A DNA stretch of 64,000 nucleotides from Stutzerimonas degradans (GCF_024448505.1 NZ_JAMOHV010000008.1:124001-188000); one strand, 5' to 3'; positions 25,910 to 35,507 are shown, numbered from the stretch's first letter. Translations and numbers: made by a program. The notes: generated by a model from the letters alone, not told the origin.

Positions 25910-27133
25910 TCAGCGCGCCGCATCCTCGAAGCGATTGACCTGGCGCAGGCTCTTGAAGCCCAGCGCCCAGCCGCCGGTGACTGCCAGGGTGCAGGCGCAA
26001 CCCAGCAGCGCTGCCGGCACCGCGCCGAGCCAGGCGGCGCTGAGGCCGGCGCGGAATTCGCCCAGCTCGTTGGATGAACCGATGAACAGCATGTTCACCG
26101 CATTGACCCGGCCACGCATGGCATCCGGCGTGGAGAACTGGATCAGCGAGGAGCGGATATACACGCTGACCATGTCCGCCGCACCCGCCACCACCAGCGC
26201 GGCGAACGACAGCCAGAACAGCGTGGACAGCGCGAACACCAGGTTGGCCAGGCCGAACAGCGCCACGGCGATGAACATCACCCGCCCGACATGCCGGTCG
26301 AACGGCCGCACGCTGAGGTACAACCCCACCGCCACTTCGCCGATCGCCATCGCGCTGCGCAGCAGGCCGAGGCCGGTGGGGCCGACTTCGAGCACGTCCT
26401 GCGCGTAGATCGGCAGCAGCGCCACCACGCCGCCGAGCAGTACGGCGAACAGGTCCAGGGAGATCGTGCCGAGGATGATCGGCCGCGAGCGAATGAAACC
26501 AATGCCCGCGGTAAAACGCGTCCAGGCACCGGTTGTCGGCGTCTCGCGGCGTTCGGCGAAGCGTACCGGTACGCGCCACAGCAGCAGCGTGCCGACCACG
26601 AAACCGACCAGGCAGGTGCCGTAGGTCAGCGCGCCGCCGCCCAGTGCGTAGAGCGCGCCGCCCAGCACCGGGCCGCCGATGGTGGCCACGCGCATGATCA
26701 TGCTGTTGGCGGCGATGGCCGCAGCCAGACGCTTGCGCGGCACTATCTGCGGCAGCAGGCTGGATAATGCCGGCCCGGTGAAGGCCCGCGCGCAGCCATA
26801 TAGCACCAACACGCCGTAGTAGTAGCTCACCGCCTCGCCCTGCAGCGACAGCCAGAGCAGCGCCGCGGCGCAGGCGGCTTCGAGCAGCCAGCTCAGCGCC
26901 AGGATCAGCTTACGGTCGTAGCGGTCGATCAGGTCACCCGCCGGCAGCAGCAGGCACAGCATCGGCACGAACTGCGCCAGGCCGACATAGGCCAGCGATA
27001 GCGGATCGCGGGTGATGTCGTAGACCTGCCAGGCAACGACCACTGCCTGGATCTGCATGGCGAACACCGCCAGCAGGCGAGCGGCGAGAAAGGCGGCGAA
27101 ACCGGGAAGACGGTAGACGGATGAGGTGGTCAA
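25910..27133 (-). CDS. MFS transporter (EntS/MFS_3-like)
   Basis: This is an inner-membrane transporter of about 407 residues with 11-12 hydrophobic helices and the family loop motif LLPAGDLIDRYDRKLIL between helices 2 and 3. The overall pattern resembles the MFS_3/EntS group of exporters. The frame opens at a TTG giving MTTSSVYRLPGFAAFLAARL; no better start is seen without losing the first helix. It precedes the truncated MocR gene and follows a small hydrolase gene by about 140 bp. The substrate is unknown; a role in sulfur or organosulfur physiology is only suggested by location. Confidence 0.82.
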   Translation of the reverse strand: MTTSSVYRLPGFAAFLAARLLAVFAMQIQAVVVAWQVYDITRDPLSLAYVGLAQFVPMLCLLLPAGDLIDRYDRKLILALSWLLEAACAAALLWLSLQGEAVSYYYGVLVLYGCARAFTGPALSSLLPQIVPRKRLAAAIAANSMIMRVATIGGPVLGGALYALGGGALTYGTCLVGFVVGTLLLWRVPVRFAERRETPTTGAWTRFTAGIGFIRSRPIILGTISLDLFAVLLGGVVALLPIYAQDVLEVGPTGLGLLRSAMAIGEVAVGLYLSVRPFDRHVGRVMFIAVALFGLANLVFALSTLFWLSFAALVVAGAADMVSVYIRSSLIQFSTPDAMRGRVNAVNMLFIGSSNELGEFRAGLSAAWLGAVPAALLGCACTLAVTGGWALGFKSLRQVNRFEDAAR

Positions 27134-27273
27134 GGCTGGAATCCGCGCGGCAATTGCAGCGCCCGCGCCGCAACGGCCGGGCGAAAGCGGATCAGCCTAC
27201 TGGAGCGCACGGGCCGCAGGCAAACCGGGGCACGACGTTCCACGCCCCAGTCGTCGGGCGATTCCGCTTCGGC

Positions 27274-27855
27274 TCAGGCGGCTCGACGGCGGCTCTGGTC
27301 GATGCGCTTCTGCAGGCGATACAGGTAGCCGAAGCCCTGCTCCCAGCGGTGGTGGCCGGATTGCACGTTGATGTGGCCGACGCCCGGAAGGATCACCGTC
27401 TCGCTGCCCCAGTCGATTCCCAGAACACGGGCGCGCTCGGCGCTGGCGGCGGTGTCGTTGTCGGAACCGACCAGTTGGCTGGGGAACGGCAGCGCCTGGC
27501 GCGGGATCGGCGTGAAGTCGCGCAGCGCCCCGGGGCAGTTGCCGCGCTCGACATCCGCCGGCGCCACCAGCAGTGCACCGCGTACGCGCCGCAGTGACGC
27601 CGGATCGGCCGTCTGCGCCCAATGCGCCACGGTCACGCAGCCCAGGCTGTGGGCGATGAGAATGGTCGGCTGGTCGCTGGCGTCGATGCTGCGTTGCAAT
27701 TCGGCTACCCAGTCAACGCGGCGCGGCTGGAGCCAGTCGTGCTGCTCGACGCGCGCGCTGTTCGGCAGGCTGCGCTGCCAGTGGCTCTGCCAGTGATCGT
27801 CCGGCGAGCCTCCCCAGCCCGGCACGATCAGATAACGGATGGAATCGCTGTACAT
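27274..27855 (-). CDS. RBBP9/YdeN-family alpha/beta hydrolase
   Basis: This small serine hydrolase has 193 residues. The family opening YLIVPGWGGSPDDHWQSHWQ is followed by the nucleophile elbow in AHSLGCVTVAHW (Ser in GxSxG-like HSLG), an acidic residue in SQLVGSDNDTAAS, and the catalytic His in GVGHINVQSG. Substrates of the family are unknown. The ATG at 27855 fits the family and has a strong ribosome-binding site (AGGAGGG). The 22-nt sulfur-region box lies upstream, which suggests sulfur-starvation control. Confidence 0.85.
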   Translation of the reverse strand: MYSDSIRYLIVPGWGGSPDDHWQSHWQRSLPNSARVEQHDWLQPRRVDWVAELQRSIDASDQPTILIAHSLGCVTVAHWAQTADPASLRRVRGALLVAPADVERGNCPGALRDFTPIPRQALPFPSQLVGSDNDTAASAERARVLGIDWGSETVILPGVGHINVQSGHHRWEQGFGYLYRLQKRIDQSRRRAA

Positions 27856-27906
27856 CACCTGCCCTCCTGTCGATGCGGCGCAGTCTAGGTCAGGCCTTAC
27901 GAGATC

Positions 27907-27928
27907 AAAAAGAATAAAAAATGATTTA
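27907..27928 (-). promoter_or_regulatory. second copy of the AT-rich 22-nt box
   Basis: The sequence is AAAAAGAATAAA, then A, then AATGATTTA, differing from the lsfA copy at one base. It lies about 52 bp upstream of the hydrolase ATG and 183 bp upstream of the divergent oscA ATG, so it could serve either gene. Confidence 0.5.
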
Positions 27929-27987
27929 CTTATTCCATTCATCAGGAAAGCAGCGATGCACATCAAGCTGATGATGTAATTCGATTG

Positions 27988-28030
27988 GGTTATATAAATG
28001 TTCTTAAACGATATTTTTAAGCATATAACC
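27988..28030. promoter_or_regulatory. nested dyad upstream of oscA
   Basis: The arms GGTTATAT/ATATAACC enclose inner arms CTTAAA/TTTAAG. The element is AT-rich in a GC-rich genome and ends about 80 bp before the oscA start. It may be an operator or leader structure; no factor can be named. Confidence 0.35.
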
Positions 28031-28111
28031 TCACACCTATTATCCGCCCCACACCTCCCCTGGCTGCGTTTCATCCCGAAGCGCATGGAGGTTTTTCATG
28101 GAGAGCAACTG

Positions 28112-28291
28112 ATGAGCGCGACCCTTCGCAACCTGGAAGGTCAGGACGAAGCCAGCATCCTGCGCGAAATTCACAGTGCCTTGAACGGCCTGAAGTTCGG
28201 CTCGGTGGAAATCACCGTGCACAACGGTCAGGTCGTACAGATCGAGCGCAAGGAGAAATTCCGCCTGCAACCAACTGGCAAGACCGCCTGA
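28112..28291 (+). CDS. oscA: sulfur starvation response protein OscA (DUF2292)
   Basis: This protein of 59 residues belongs to the YezD/DUF2292 family, with the core ILREIHSALNGLKFGSVEIT followed by VHNGQVVQIERKEKFR. OscA lies upstream of sbp in pseudomonads and is linked to sulfur starvation and chromate tolerance; its biochemical activity is unknown. The ATG at 28112 is preferred because it has a ribosome-binding site (GGAG) and matches family length, although ATGs at 28085 and 27998 are in frame. Confidence 0.88.
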   Translation: MSATLRNLEGQDEASILREIHSALNGLKFGSVEITVHNGQVVQIERKEKFRLQPTGKTA

Positions 28292-28353
28292 TTCGCTAGA
28301 ACCGAACCAAGCCCGACTGGACCACCGGAGGGCGTGCAAATGAGAACGACACC

Positions 28354-28401
28354 ATGACCACGCGCCGGTACTGCCGCTGTCAACCGCGAATGCGGAGCTG
28401 A
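28354..28401 (+). CDS. possible cysteine-containing leader peptide before sbp
   Basis: This is a 15-codon frame encoding [15 protein letters not shown]. It is preceded by a five-codon frame (MRTTP) with a strong GGAGGG ribosome-binding site at 28327-28332; the stop of the first overlaps the start of the second as ATGA. The two cysteine codons (CxC) sit in the leader of a sulfate-uptake operon. Cysteine-responsive leader peptides are known in mycobacteria. Here the function is a hypothesis and translation is unproven. Confidence 0.3.
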   Translation: MTTRRYCRCQPRMRS

Positions 28402-28460
28402 CCAACCTGAACACCCACAAGCCAACGCAGAAAAACGATTTCTTCATTCAGGAGCTGCAC

Positions 28461-29459
28461 ATGTCCATTCGTCGCTTTGCCCTCGCCGCCTTGGCGAGCG
28501 CTCTCCTCGCCGGCCCCGCCGTGGCCGCCGAGTCTCTGCTCAACGTGTCCTACGACCCGACCCGTGAGCTGTATGTGGAATTCAACCAGGCCTTCAACAA
28601 ACACTGGCAGGCTCAGGGCCACGAGCCGATCAAGATCCAGCAGTCCCATGGCGGCTCGGGCAAGCAGGCCCGCGCGGTGATCGACGGTCTGCGCGCCGAC
28701 GTGGTGACGCTGGCGCTGGCCGGCGACATCGACGAGCTGCAGCGCATCGCCAAGCTGATCCCCGAGGACTGGCAGTCCCGCCTGCCGCAAGCCAGCACGC
28801 CCTATACCTCGACCATCGTGTTCCTGGTGCGCAAGGGCAACCCGAAAGGCATCAAGGACTGGGATGACCTGGTCAAGCCGGGCGTCGAGGTGATCACGCC
28901 GAACCCGAAGACCTCTGGCGGCGCCCGCTGGAACTTCCTCGCTGCCTGGGCCTTCGCCCAGCAGAAATTCGGCGACGAAGCGCAAGCTCAATCCTTCGTC
29001 GAGAAGCTCTACAAGAATGTGCCGGTGCTGGATACCGGCGCCCGCGGCTCGACCGTCACCTTCGCCAACAACGGCATCGGCGACGTGCTGCTGGCCTGGG
29101 AGAACGAGGCCTTCCTGGCGCTCAAGGAGGAAGGCGGCGGCAATTTCGAGATCGTCGCACCGAGCCTGTCGATCCTCGCGGAGCCGCCGGTGGCGGTGGT
29201 CGACAAGAACGTCGAGCGCAAGGGCACGCGCGAAGTCGCCAAGGCGTACCTGAACTACCTGTACAGCGCGGAAGGTCAGCGCATCGCCGCGAAGAACTTC
29301 TACCGCCCGCGTAACGAGGCCGTGGCGGCCGAGTTCAAGGATCAGTTCCCGGCGCTGAAGCTGGTCACCATCGACGGGGATTTCGGCGGCTGGAAGGTCG
29401 CGCAGCCGAAGTTCTTCAATGATGGCGGGATCTTCGACCAGATCTACCAGGCGCAGTAA
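28461..29459 (+). CDS. sbp: sulfate-binding periplasmic protein
   Basis: This exported protein (332 residues) binds sulfate for the CysTWA importer. A signal peptide ([19 protein letters not shown]) is followed by the family sequences [34 protein letters not shown] and [18 protein letters not shown]. These carry the oxyanion-binding main-chain and Ser sites of the Sbp/CysP family. It begins the transporter operon about 170 bp after oscA. Confidence 0.94.
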   Translation: MSIRRFALAALASALLAGPAVAAESLLNVSYDPTRELYVEFNQAFNKHWQAQGHEPIKIQQSHGGSGKQARAVIDGLRADVVTLALAGDIDELQRIAKLIPEDWQSRLPQASTPYTSTIVFLVRKGNPKGIKDWDDLVKPGVEVITPNPKTSGGARWNFLAAWAFAQQKFGDEAQAQSFVEKLYKNVPVLDTGARGSTVTFANNGIGDVLLAWENEAFLALKEEGGGNFEIVAPSLSILAEPPVAVVDKNVERKGTREVAKAYLNYLYSAEGQRIAAKNFYRPRNEAVAAEFKDQFPALKLVTIDGDFGGWKVAQPKFFNDGGIFDQIYQAQ

Positions 29460-29468
29460 GCGGCAATT

Positions 29469-29577
29469 CGTAGGGTGGATGGCCGAAGCCATCCACGCGT
29501 CCGAGGCGCTGGCCTGCATACGACAGGCTCAGGCGCGAGGCGCGTGGAAAATCGCTTCACGCGTTTTCCACCCTACG
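29469..29577. repeat. intergenic palindromic repeat, sbp-cysT copy
   Basis: The element starts CGTAGGGTGGATGGC and ends GCGTTTTCCACCCTACG, with GCCATCCACGCG and CGCGTGGAAAATCGC inside. It has the same ends as the copies at 21479-21552 and 52482-52568. It occupies most of the sbp-cysT gap. Confidence 0.8.
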
Positions 29578-29625
29578 GCGTCCCCGCTTCCGGCTTCCAA
29601 CTGCCAAACCGACCGAGTCTCAAAC

Positions 29626-30444
29626 ATGTCTAGCCGATCTACCTCCGTCATACCCGGCTTCGGCCTGACGCTGGGCTACGCCCTGGTGTACCTCAGCCTG
29701 TTGGTGCTGATTCCCCTGGGTGCGCTGTTTCTCAAGACCACCGAACTCAGCTGGGACCAGTTCGTCGCCATCATCAGCGCGCCGCGCGTGCTGGCGGCGC
29801 TGAAACTTAGTTTCGGCACCGCCTTCGTCGCGGCGCTGCTCAATGGCGTGATCGGCACGCTGTTGGCCTGGGTGCTGGTGCGCTACCGCTTCCCGGGCCG
29901 CAAGGTCATCGAGGCGATGATCGACCTGCCCTTCGCGCTGCCCACCGCCGTGGCCGGCATCGCGCTGACCGCGCTGTACGCGCCCAACGGGCCGGTTGGC
30001 CAGTTCGCCACCGCGCTGGGTTTCAAGATCGCCTACAGCCCGCTGGGCATCACCCTGGCGCTGACCTTCGTCACCCTGCCATTCGTGGTGCGCACGCTGC
30101 AGCCGGTGCTGGCCGACATTCCCCGTGAAGTCGAGGAAGCCGCCGCCTGTCTCGGTGCCAAGCCTTGGCAGGTGGCGCGCCATGTGCTGCTACCAGCGCT
30201 GCTGCCGGCCTGGCTGACCGGCTTCGCGCTGGCCTTTGCCCGCGGCGTCGGCGAGTACGGCTCGGTGATCTTCATCGCCGGCAACATGCCGATGAAGACC
30301 GAGATCCTGCCGCTGCTGATCATGGTCAAGCTGGATCAGTACGACTACGCCGGCGCCACCGCCATCGGCGTGCTGATGCTGGTGGTGGCCTTCATCCTGC
30401 TGCTGGCGATCAACCTGCTGCAGCGCCGCATCGCGCGTTCCTGA
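29626..30444 (+). CDS. cysT: sulfate ABC transporter permease CysT
   Basis: This inner-membrane permease (272 residues, about six helices) pairs with CysW. The EAA loop is recognised in [20 protein letters not shown] followed by [26 protein letters not shown]. The ATG at 29626 follows the repeat element and fits the usual N-terminus ([20 protein letters not shown]); the frame open further upstream crosses the repeat. Confidence 0.93.
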   Translation: MSSRSTSVIPGFGLTLGYALVYLSLLVLIPLGALFLKTTELSWDQFVAIISAPRVLAALKLSFGTAFVAALLNGVIGTLLAWVLVRYRFPGRKVIEAMIDLPFALPTAVAGIALTALYAPNGPVGQFATALGFKIAYSPLGITLALTFVTLPFVVRTLQPVLADIPREVEEAAACLGAKPWQVARHVLLPALLPAWLTGFALAFARGVGEYGSVIFIAGNMPMKTEILPLLIMVKLDQYDYAGATAIGVLMLVVAFILLLAINLLQRRIARS

Positions 30445-30454
30445 GGAGTCCGGC

Positions 30455-31330
30455 ATGTCTTCCGTTTCGATAACCACGACCGCCAGCACCACTGCCAACG
30501 CCGCGCGGCGCGGCAATGCCTGGGGCCGGCGGGTGCTGATCCTCGCCGCCTGGCTGGTGTTCGCGCTGTTCCTGCTGCTGCCGCTGCTGATCGTCATCAG
30601 TGAGGCGCTGAAGCAGGGTTTCGGCACCTTCTTCGAGGCGATCTTCGAGCCCGACGCCATTGCCGCACTGCAACTCACGCTGCTGGCCGTGGGCATCTCG
30701 GTGCCGCTGAACCTGGTATTCGGCGTGGCCGCCGCCTGGTGCGTGAGCAAGTACGAATTTCGCGGCAAGAGCCTGCTGGTGACGCTGATCGACCTGCCGT
30801 TCTCGGTGTCGCCGGTGATCGCCGGCCTGATCTACGTGCTGCTGTTCGGCGCCCAAGGCTACTTTGGCGAGTGGCTGATGGACCGCGATATCCAGATCGT
30901 CTTCGCCGTGCCGGGCATCGTGCTGGCGACGCTGTTCGTCACCGTGCCCTTCGTCGCCCGCGAGCTGATCCCGCTGATGCAGGGACAGGGCAGCACCGAG
31001 GAAGAAGCCGCGCGGCTGCTCGGCGCCAGCGGCTGGCAGATGTTCTGGCACATCACCCTGCCGAACATCAAATGGGGCCTGATCTACGGCGTGGTGCTCT
31101 GCACCGCGCGGGCGATGGGCGAGTTCGGCGCGGTGTCGGTGGTCTCCGGACATATCCGCGGGCTGACCAACACCCTGCCGCTGCATGTCGAGATTCTCTA
31201 CAACGAATACAACCACGTCGCCGCGTTCAGCGTGGCCAGCCTGCTGCTGGCCCTGGCGCTGGTGATCCTGCTGCTCAAGCAGTGGAGCGAATCGCGCCTC
31301 GCGCGCCTGCAAACCGGAGCACATGCATGA
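30455..31330 (+). CDS. cysW: sulfate ABC transporter permease CysW
   Basis: This is the second permease subunit (291 residues). After a Thr/Ala-rich cytoplasmic N-terminus there are about six membrane helices and the EAA loop [23 protein letters not shown], followed by the CysW-type [18 protein letters not shown]. It starts 10 bp after cysT and its stop overlaps the cysA ATG. Confidence 0.93.
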   Translation: MSSVSITTTASTTANAARRGNAWGRRVLILAAWLVFALFLLLPLLIVISEALKQGFGTFFEAIFEPDAIAALQLTLLAVGISVPLNLVFGVAAAWCVSKYEFRGKSLLVTLIDLPFSVSPVIAGLIYVLLFGAQGYFGEWLMDRDIQIVFAVPGIVLATLFVTVPFVARELIPLMQGQGSTEEEAARLLGASGWQMFWHITLPNIKWGLIYGVVLCTARAMGEFGAVSVVSGHIRGLTNTLPLHVEILYNEYNHVAAFSVASLLLALALVILLLKQWSESRLARLQTGAHA

Positions 31331-32322
31331 GTATCGAAGTTCGCAACGTCAACAAGCGCTTCGGCCAGTTCCAGGCGCTGAACAGCATCAACCTCGACAT
31401 CCACAGCGGCGAGCTGGTGGCCCTGCTCGGCCCGTCCGGCTGCGGCAAGACCAGCCTGCTGCGCATCATCGCCGGGCTGGAGACGCCGGACACCGGCAGT
31501 ATCGCGTTCCACGGCGAGGACGTTTCCGGCCACGACGTGCGCGACCGCAACGTCGGCTTCGTCTTCCAGCACTACGCACTGTTCCGCCACATGACGGTGT
31601 TCGACAACGTCGCCTTCGGCCTGCGCATGAAGCCGAAGAAGCAGCGACCGAGCGAAGCCGTGATTGCCCAGAAAGTCCACGAACTGCTCGGCCTGGTGCA
31701 GCTGGACTGGCTCGCCGACCGCTATCCGGAGCAGCTATCCGGCGGCCAGCGCCAGCGTATTGCCCTGGCCCGCGCGCTGGCGGTCGAGCCGCGTGTACTG
31801 CTGCTCGATGAGCCGTTCGGCGCGCTGGATGCCAAGGTGCGCAAGGAGCTGCGTCGTTGGCTGGCACGGCTGCACGAGGACGTGCACCTGACCTCGGTGT
31901 TCGTCACCCACGACCAGGAAGAGGCGATGGAGGTGGCCGACCGCATCGTGGTGATGAATAAGGGCGTGATCGAGCAGGTCGGCACCCCGGCAGAGGTCTA
32001 CCGCAACCCGGCCAGCGAGTTCGTCTACGACTTTCTCGGCGATGCCAATCGCCTGCAGTTGGGCGACCGGCCGCTGGTGTTCCGCCCGCACGAGGTGCTG
32101 CTGTCGCGCGAGGCGGTGGCTGACTACCAGATCGGCGAGGTGCGCGACATCCGCCCGCTGGGCGCAATCACCCGCGTGACGCTGCGCGTGAACGGCCAGG
32201 ACGAGCCGATCGAGGCGGAAGTCGGCAACGACCACGCCAGCCTGATCGGCGTGCAACGCGGCGCGACGTTGTATTTCCAACCTTGCCCCGTCGCCCAGCG
32301 ATACGGCGTCGCGCACGCCTGA
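31327..32322 (+). CDS. cysA: sulfate/thiosulfate ABC transporter ATP-binding protein
   Basis: This ATPase (331 residues) powers the sulfate importer. Walker [14 protein letters not shown]-loop [18 protein letters not shown], signature [16 protein letters not shown], Walker [13 protein letters not shown] and the switch His in [13 protein letters not shown] are all present. A C-terminal TOBE-like regulatory domain follows (about 240-331). The ATG overlaps the cysW stop as ATGA, which decides the start inside a longer open frame. Confidence 0.95.
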   Translation: MSIEVRNVNKRFGQFQALNSINLDIHSGELVALLGPSGCGKTSLLRIIAGLETPDTGSIAFHGEDVSGHDVRDRNVGFVFQHYALFRHMTVFDNVAFGLRMKPKKQRPSEAVIAQKVHELLGLVQLDWLADRYPEQLSGGQRQRIALARALAVEPRVLLLDEPFGALDAKVRKELRRWLARLHEDVHLTSVFVTHDQEEAMEVADRIVVMNKGVIEQVGTPAEVYRNPASEFVYDFLGDANRLQLGDRPLVFRPHEVLLSREAVADYQIGEVRDIRPLGAITRVTLRVNGQDEPIEAEVGNDHASLIGVQRGATLYFQPCPVAQRYGVAHA

Positions 32323-32420
32323 CGCGCCGCGCCGGGCGCTTGTCGCGGCGGCCGGCCTTTCGCGCAATCGGGTAACCTGGCGTCGAATCTCGTCATAGTG
32401 CTCGCGGTGACGGGCTTGAA

Positions 32421-32457
32421 TGCTTCATCGCCGCCGCAATCTTCTGCGATTGAAGCA
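32421..32457. repeat. stem-loop upstream of the PhoD-like gene
   Basis: The arms TGCTTCA/TGAAGCA enclose inner arms CGCA/TGCG, forming a two-part stem. It ends 34 bp before the phosphatase start. A GC-rich stretch just after the cysA stop could instead end the cys transcript; neither role is proven. Confidence 0.35.
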
Positions 32458-32491
32458 CTCTGATAGCTGGCGTTTACCCTTTGAGCATTGC

Positions 32492-34420
32492 ATGAACGAA
32501 CCCACCTCCTCCCCGAGCCCGGCGCTGCCGCCGGTGCTCGCCGGGCCGCTGTTGCGCCGCGTCGAAACCACCCGGCTGGTGTTCTGGCTGGTCGGCAGCG
32601 AAGCGCTGACACTGCGCCTGCAGCTGGATGTCGACGGTGAGCCGGAACGCGTGCGGGCCCTCAGCGACGACGAGTGCACGCGAATACGGGTCGGCACGTC
32701 GGCGTGGCTGCATCTGATCGATGTGACGTTCGACGAGCCACTGCCCCACGACCGGCCGATCCGCTACGACCTGCGTCTGCTCGGCCACGCTGCCGAGCCT
32801 GGCATCGCGCAGTGGGCGCCGCATCTGCTGCACGAAGGCGAACGTATGCCGCTGTTCGTGATTCGGCCGCGCTTCGACAACCTGCTGCACGGCTCCTGCC
32901 GCAAGCCGCATCACGCCTCAGCTGACGGGCTCGTCTGCGTCGATCGCCTGCTCGACGAGGCGCGGCAGGCGCCGGAGCAATGGCCGGCGGCCTTACTGAT
33001 GACCGGCGACCAGATCTACGCCGACGATGTCGCCGGGCCGATGCTGGTGGCGATCCACGCGCTGATCCGTCGCCTGGGGCTCTACGGCGAATGCCTGGAG
33101 GGCGCGCTGGTGGCCGATAGCGCCGAGTTGCTGGCGCACCCGGCAACCTATTACCGGCGCGAACAACTGCTGCCGGCATTCAAGGCCAGCGAGGCGTTGC
33201 GCGAGCGTTTCTTCGGCGGCGCGGAGAAACCGGTGTTCACCACCGCCAATGCCCACAATCACCTGGTGACCCTATCCGAGGTGCTGGCGATGTACCTACT
33301 GGTGTGGTCGCCGGTGCCGTGGCAGCTGATCGATCCGGTCGCACCGTCGCTCGAAGACGAACTGGCGCAGCGCTATGCGCGCGAAGCCGAGCAGATCGAC
33401 GCGTTCCGCCGAACCCTGCCGCGCGCGGCGCGGGCGCTGGCGCACGTGCCGACGCTGATGATCTTCGATGACCACGACATCACCGACGACTGGAATCTAT
33501 CCGCACGCTGGGAGGAAACCGCTTACGGCCATCCGTTCTCCCGCCGCATCATCGGCAATGCGCTGGCGGCCTATCTGCTCTGCCAGGGCTGGGGCAACCA
33601 GCCCGAAGCGTTCACCACGGTGCTCGCACCGCTGCAGCGGTTACTGAATAGCGCGCGCGACGGTGCGCTCGACTGCCAGGCTCAGAACGATGCGGTCGAC
33701 GCCCTGCTCGCCTTCGCGAATTGGGGGTATGTGTTGCCCGGCGAGCCGGCGCTGGTGGTGCTCGACACCCGCACTCGACGCTGGCGCAGCGAGCGCAATC
33801 TGAGTCGACCTTCGGGTCTGATGGACTGGGAAGCGCTCACCGACTTCCAGCACGCGTTGCTCGATCATCACTCGGCGGTGATCGTCTCGCCGGCGCCGAT
33901 GTTCGGCGTCAAGCTGATCGAGACGGTACAGCGGGTGTTCAGCTGGCTCGGCTACTCGCTACTGGTCGATGCGGAAAACTGGATGGCCCATCGTGGTGCG
34001 GCGCAGGTGATGCTCAACATCTTTCGCCACACGCGCACACCGGGCAACTACGTGATTCTCTCCGGCGACGTGCATTACTCGTTCGCCTACGAAATCCGCA
34101 TCCGTGGCCGGCGCAGCCGTCCGCAGCTGTGGCAGATCACCAGCAGCGGCGTGAAAAACGAGTTTCCGCGCCGCCTGCTGGATATCTTCGACCGCCTGAA
34201 TCGCTGGCTCTACTCGCCGCGTTCGCCGCTGAACTGGCTGACCAAACGCCGAAGGGTCAAGGTACAGCCCTGGCTGCCCAACCGTAGCAGCGCCGGCGAG
34301 CGTCTGTGGAATGCCGCAGGGATCGGCCATGTGCGACTGGATGCCGAAGGCCGTCCGGCGCTGGTGGAGCAGATCAACGCCGACGGTTCGCCGCCGGTTC
34401 AGTTCCGAGCGCAAGTCTGA
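32492..34420 (+). CDS. PhoD-like alkaline phosphatase family protein
   Basis: This metallophosphoesterase has 642 residues. PhoD-type metal-binding blocks are visible: LLMTGDQIYADDVAG, MIFDDHDITDDWNLS and VILSGDVHYSFAYEI. No signal peptide or Tat motif is seen, so the protein is probably cytoplasmic, unlike classical secreted PhoD. The C-terminus (from about 560) is basic and unlike typical PhoD. The substrate is unknown; phosphodiester or phospholipid hydrolysis is possible. The ATG at 32492 gives MNEPTSSPSP and excludes a basic stretch upstream. Confidence 0.85.
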   Translation: MNEPTSSPSPALPPVLAGPLLRRVETTRLVFWLVGSEALTLRLQLDVDGEPERVRALSDDECTRIRVGTSAWLHLIDVTFDEPLPHDRPIRYDLRLLGHAAEPGIAQWAPHLLHEGERMPLFVIRPRFDNLLHGSCRKPHHASADGLVCVDRLLDEARQAPEQWPAALLMTGDQIYADDVAGPMLVAIHALIRRLGLYGECLEGALVADSAELLAHPATYYRREQLLPAFKASEALRERFFGGAEKPVFTTANAHNHLVTLSEVLAMYLLVWSPVPWQLIDPVAPSLEDELAQRYAREAEQIDAFRRTLPRAARALAHVPTLMIFDDHDITDDWNLSARWEETAYGHPFSRRIIGNALAAYLLCQGWGNQPEAFTTVLAPLQRLLNSARDGALDCQAQNDAVDALLAFANWGYVLPGEPALVVLDTRTRRWRSERNLSRPSGLMDWEALTDFQHALLDHHSAVIVSPAPMFGVKLIETVQRVFSWLGYSLLVDAENWMAHRGAAQVMLNIFRHTRTPGNYVILSGDVHYSFAYEIRIRGRRSRPQLWQITSSGVKNEFPRRLLDIFDRLNRWLYSPRSPLNWLTKRRRVKVQPWLPNRSSAGERLWNAAGIGHVRLDAEGRPALVEQINADGSPPVQFRAQV

Positions 34421-34583
34421 TGGTCGGTCACTTGGCCGCATGCGACGCTGCGCGCCACGCGGTGTAACGATTTAACGGCGCGGCGGCCGGAACCGGCCAC
34501 GCGCGGCAGGTTCAAACCGCGAGCCATAGGCCGGCGACCGGCTGAGCGGTGGCGTTTTCCCTTTCGGTTACAAGGATTTTTAC

Positions 34584-35192
34584 GTGTTCGATTCGATTAC
34601 CGGGCTGATCAGCCAAGGCGGCTACTTCGGCATTCTCGCGCTGATGCTGCTGGAGAACCTGTTCCCGCCGATTCCCTCGGAAGTGATCATGCCGCTGGCC
34701 GGGTTTCTCGCCGCACGTGGCGAGCTGAACATCATTGGCGTGGTGATCGCCGGGACGCTCGGTTCGTTCCTCGGCGCGCTGCCCTGGTACTACGCCGGCG
34801 CCCTGCTCGGCGAAAAGCGCATGCGGCGGCTGGCCCAGCGCTACGGTCGCTGGCTGACGATATCGGGTGACGATGTCACCGAGGCCGGCATCTGGTTTCG
34901 CGCGCACGGGCGCAAGGCGGTGTTCTTCGGCCGTCTGGTGCCGGCGATCCGCACGCTGATTTCAGTGCCCGCCGGCATCGCGCATATGCCGTTCCGTTCC
35001 TTCGCCTTCTATACCCTGGCGGGTTCGGCGATCTGGACCTTCTTGCTGGCGCTGGCCGGCTACCTGCTGCATGCCGAATACGACCGCGTCGCCGAGTACC
35101 TGGACCCGGGTTCGAAGATCGTGCTCGGCGTCATCGTGCTGGTCTACCTGTATCGCCTCGTGCGCAACGGCCACGCGTTGCGCCAGCGGTAA
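34584..35192 (+). CDS. DedA/SNARE-associated family membrane protein
   Basis: This inner-membrane protein of 202 residues has the DedA signature ENLFPPIPSEVIMPLAGFLA near the N-terminus and the conserved arginine motif FFGRLVPAIRTLISVPAGIAHM in the middle, followed by C-terminal helices. DedA proteins are implicated in lipid (undecaprenyl phosphate and phospholipid) translocation and in proton-dependent membrane homeostasis. The upstream gap of about 160 bp includes a GGCCGG/CCGGCC hairpin at 34485-34498. Confidence 0.9.
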   Translation: MFDSITGLISQGGYFGILALMLLENLFPPIPSEVIMPLAGFLAARGELNIIGVVIAGTLGSFLGALPWYYAGALLGEKRMRRLAQRYGRWLTISGDDVTEAGIWFRAHGRKAVFFGRLVPAIRTLISVPAGIAHMPFRSFAFYTLAGSAIWTFLLALAGYLLHAEYDRVAEYLDPGSKIVLGVIVLVYLYRLVRNGHALRQR

Positions 35193-35213
35193 GGCGAACG
35201 GGGCCGCAACGCC

Positions 35214-35507
35214 TCAGTCCCGCGGCTGGCCACGGCCGCTGAGCAGAATCGCCCGGCTGCGTTTGCCCTTCATCAATGTCTTCATGAGACTGCGTCGGGC
35301 CTGTTCGTCCAGGAAGAACGCATCCGGATCGGGCAAGTCGCCTTCGCGCAGAAACTGCCCGTCCGGTTCGGCTGGCTCCACCACTTCCACCACCGTCGCG
35401 GCGCCCGCGCCACGGATGGCGTCCCAACCCTTGCCGTGGCCTTCGACCAGCACCGGTGTATCACCGGGGTAGCCCTGCAGGATCGCTATCAGTTCAGCCG
35501 CTGTCAT
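35214..35507 (-). CDS. conserved hypothetical protein
   Basis: This is a soluble protein of about 97 residues beginning MTAAELIAILQGYPGDTPVL, a sequence type seen in small proteins of unknown function. Its C-terminal part is basic (LMKTLMKGKRSRAILLSGRG). ATGs at 35519 and 35552 are also in frame; the shorter form is preferred because the upstream residues look unrelated. It lies convergent to dedA and about 85 bp before the HD-GYP gene. Confidence 0.6.
   Translation of the reverse strand: MTAAELIAILQGYPGDTPVLVEGHGKGWDAIRGAGAATVVEVVEPAEPDGQFLREGDLPDPDAFFLDEQARRSLMKTLMKGKRSRAILLSGRGQPRD

Noticed and set aside
27998-28111. Longer N-terminus for OscA from ATG at 27998
   Set aside because: The extension overlaps an AT-rich promoter-like dyad and is absent from the usual ~60-residue OscA proteins.
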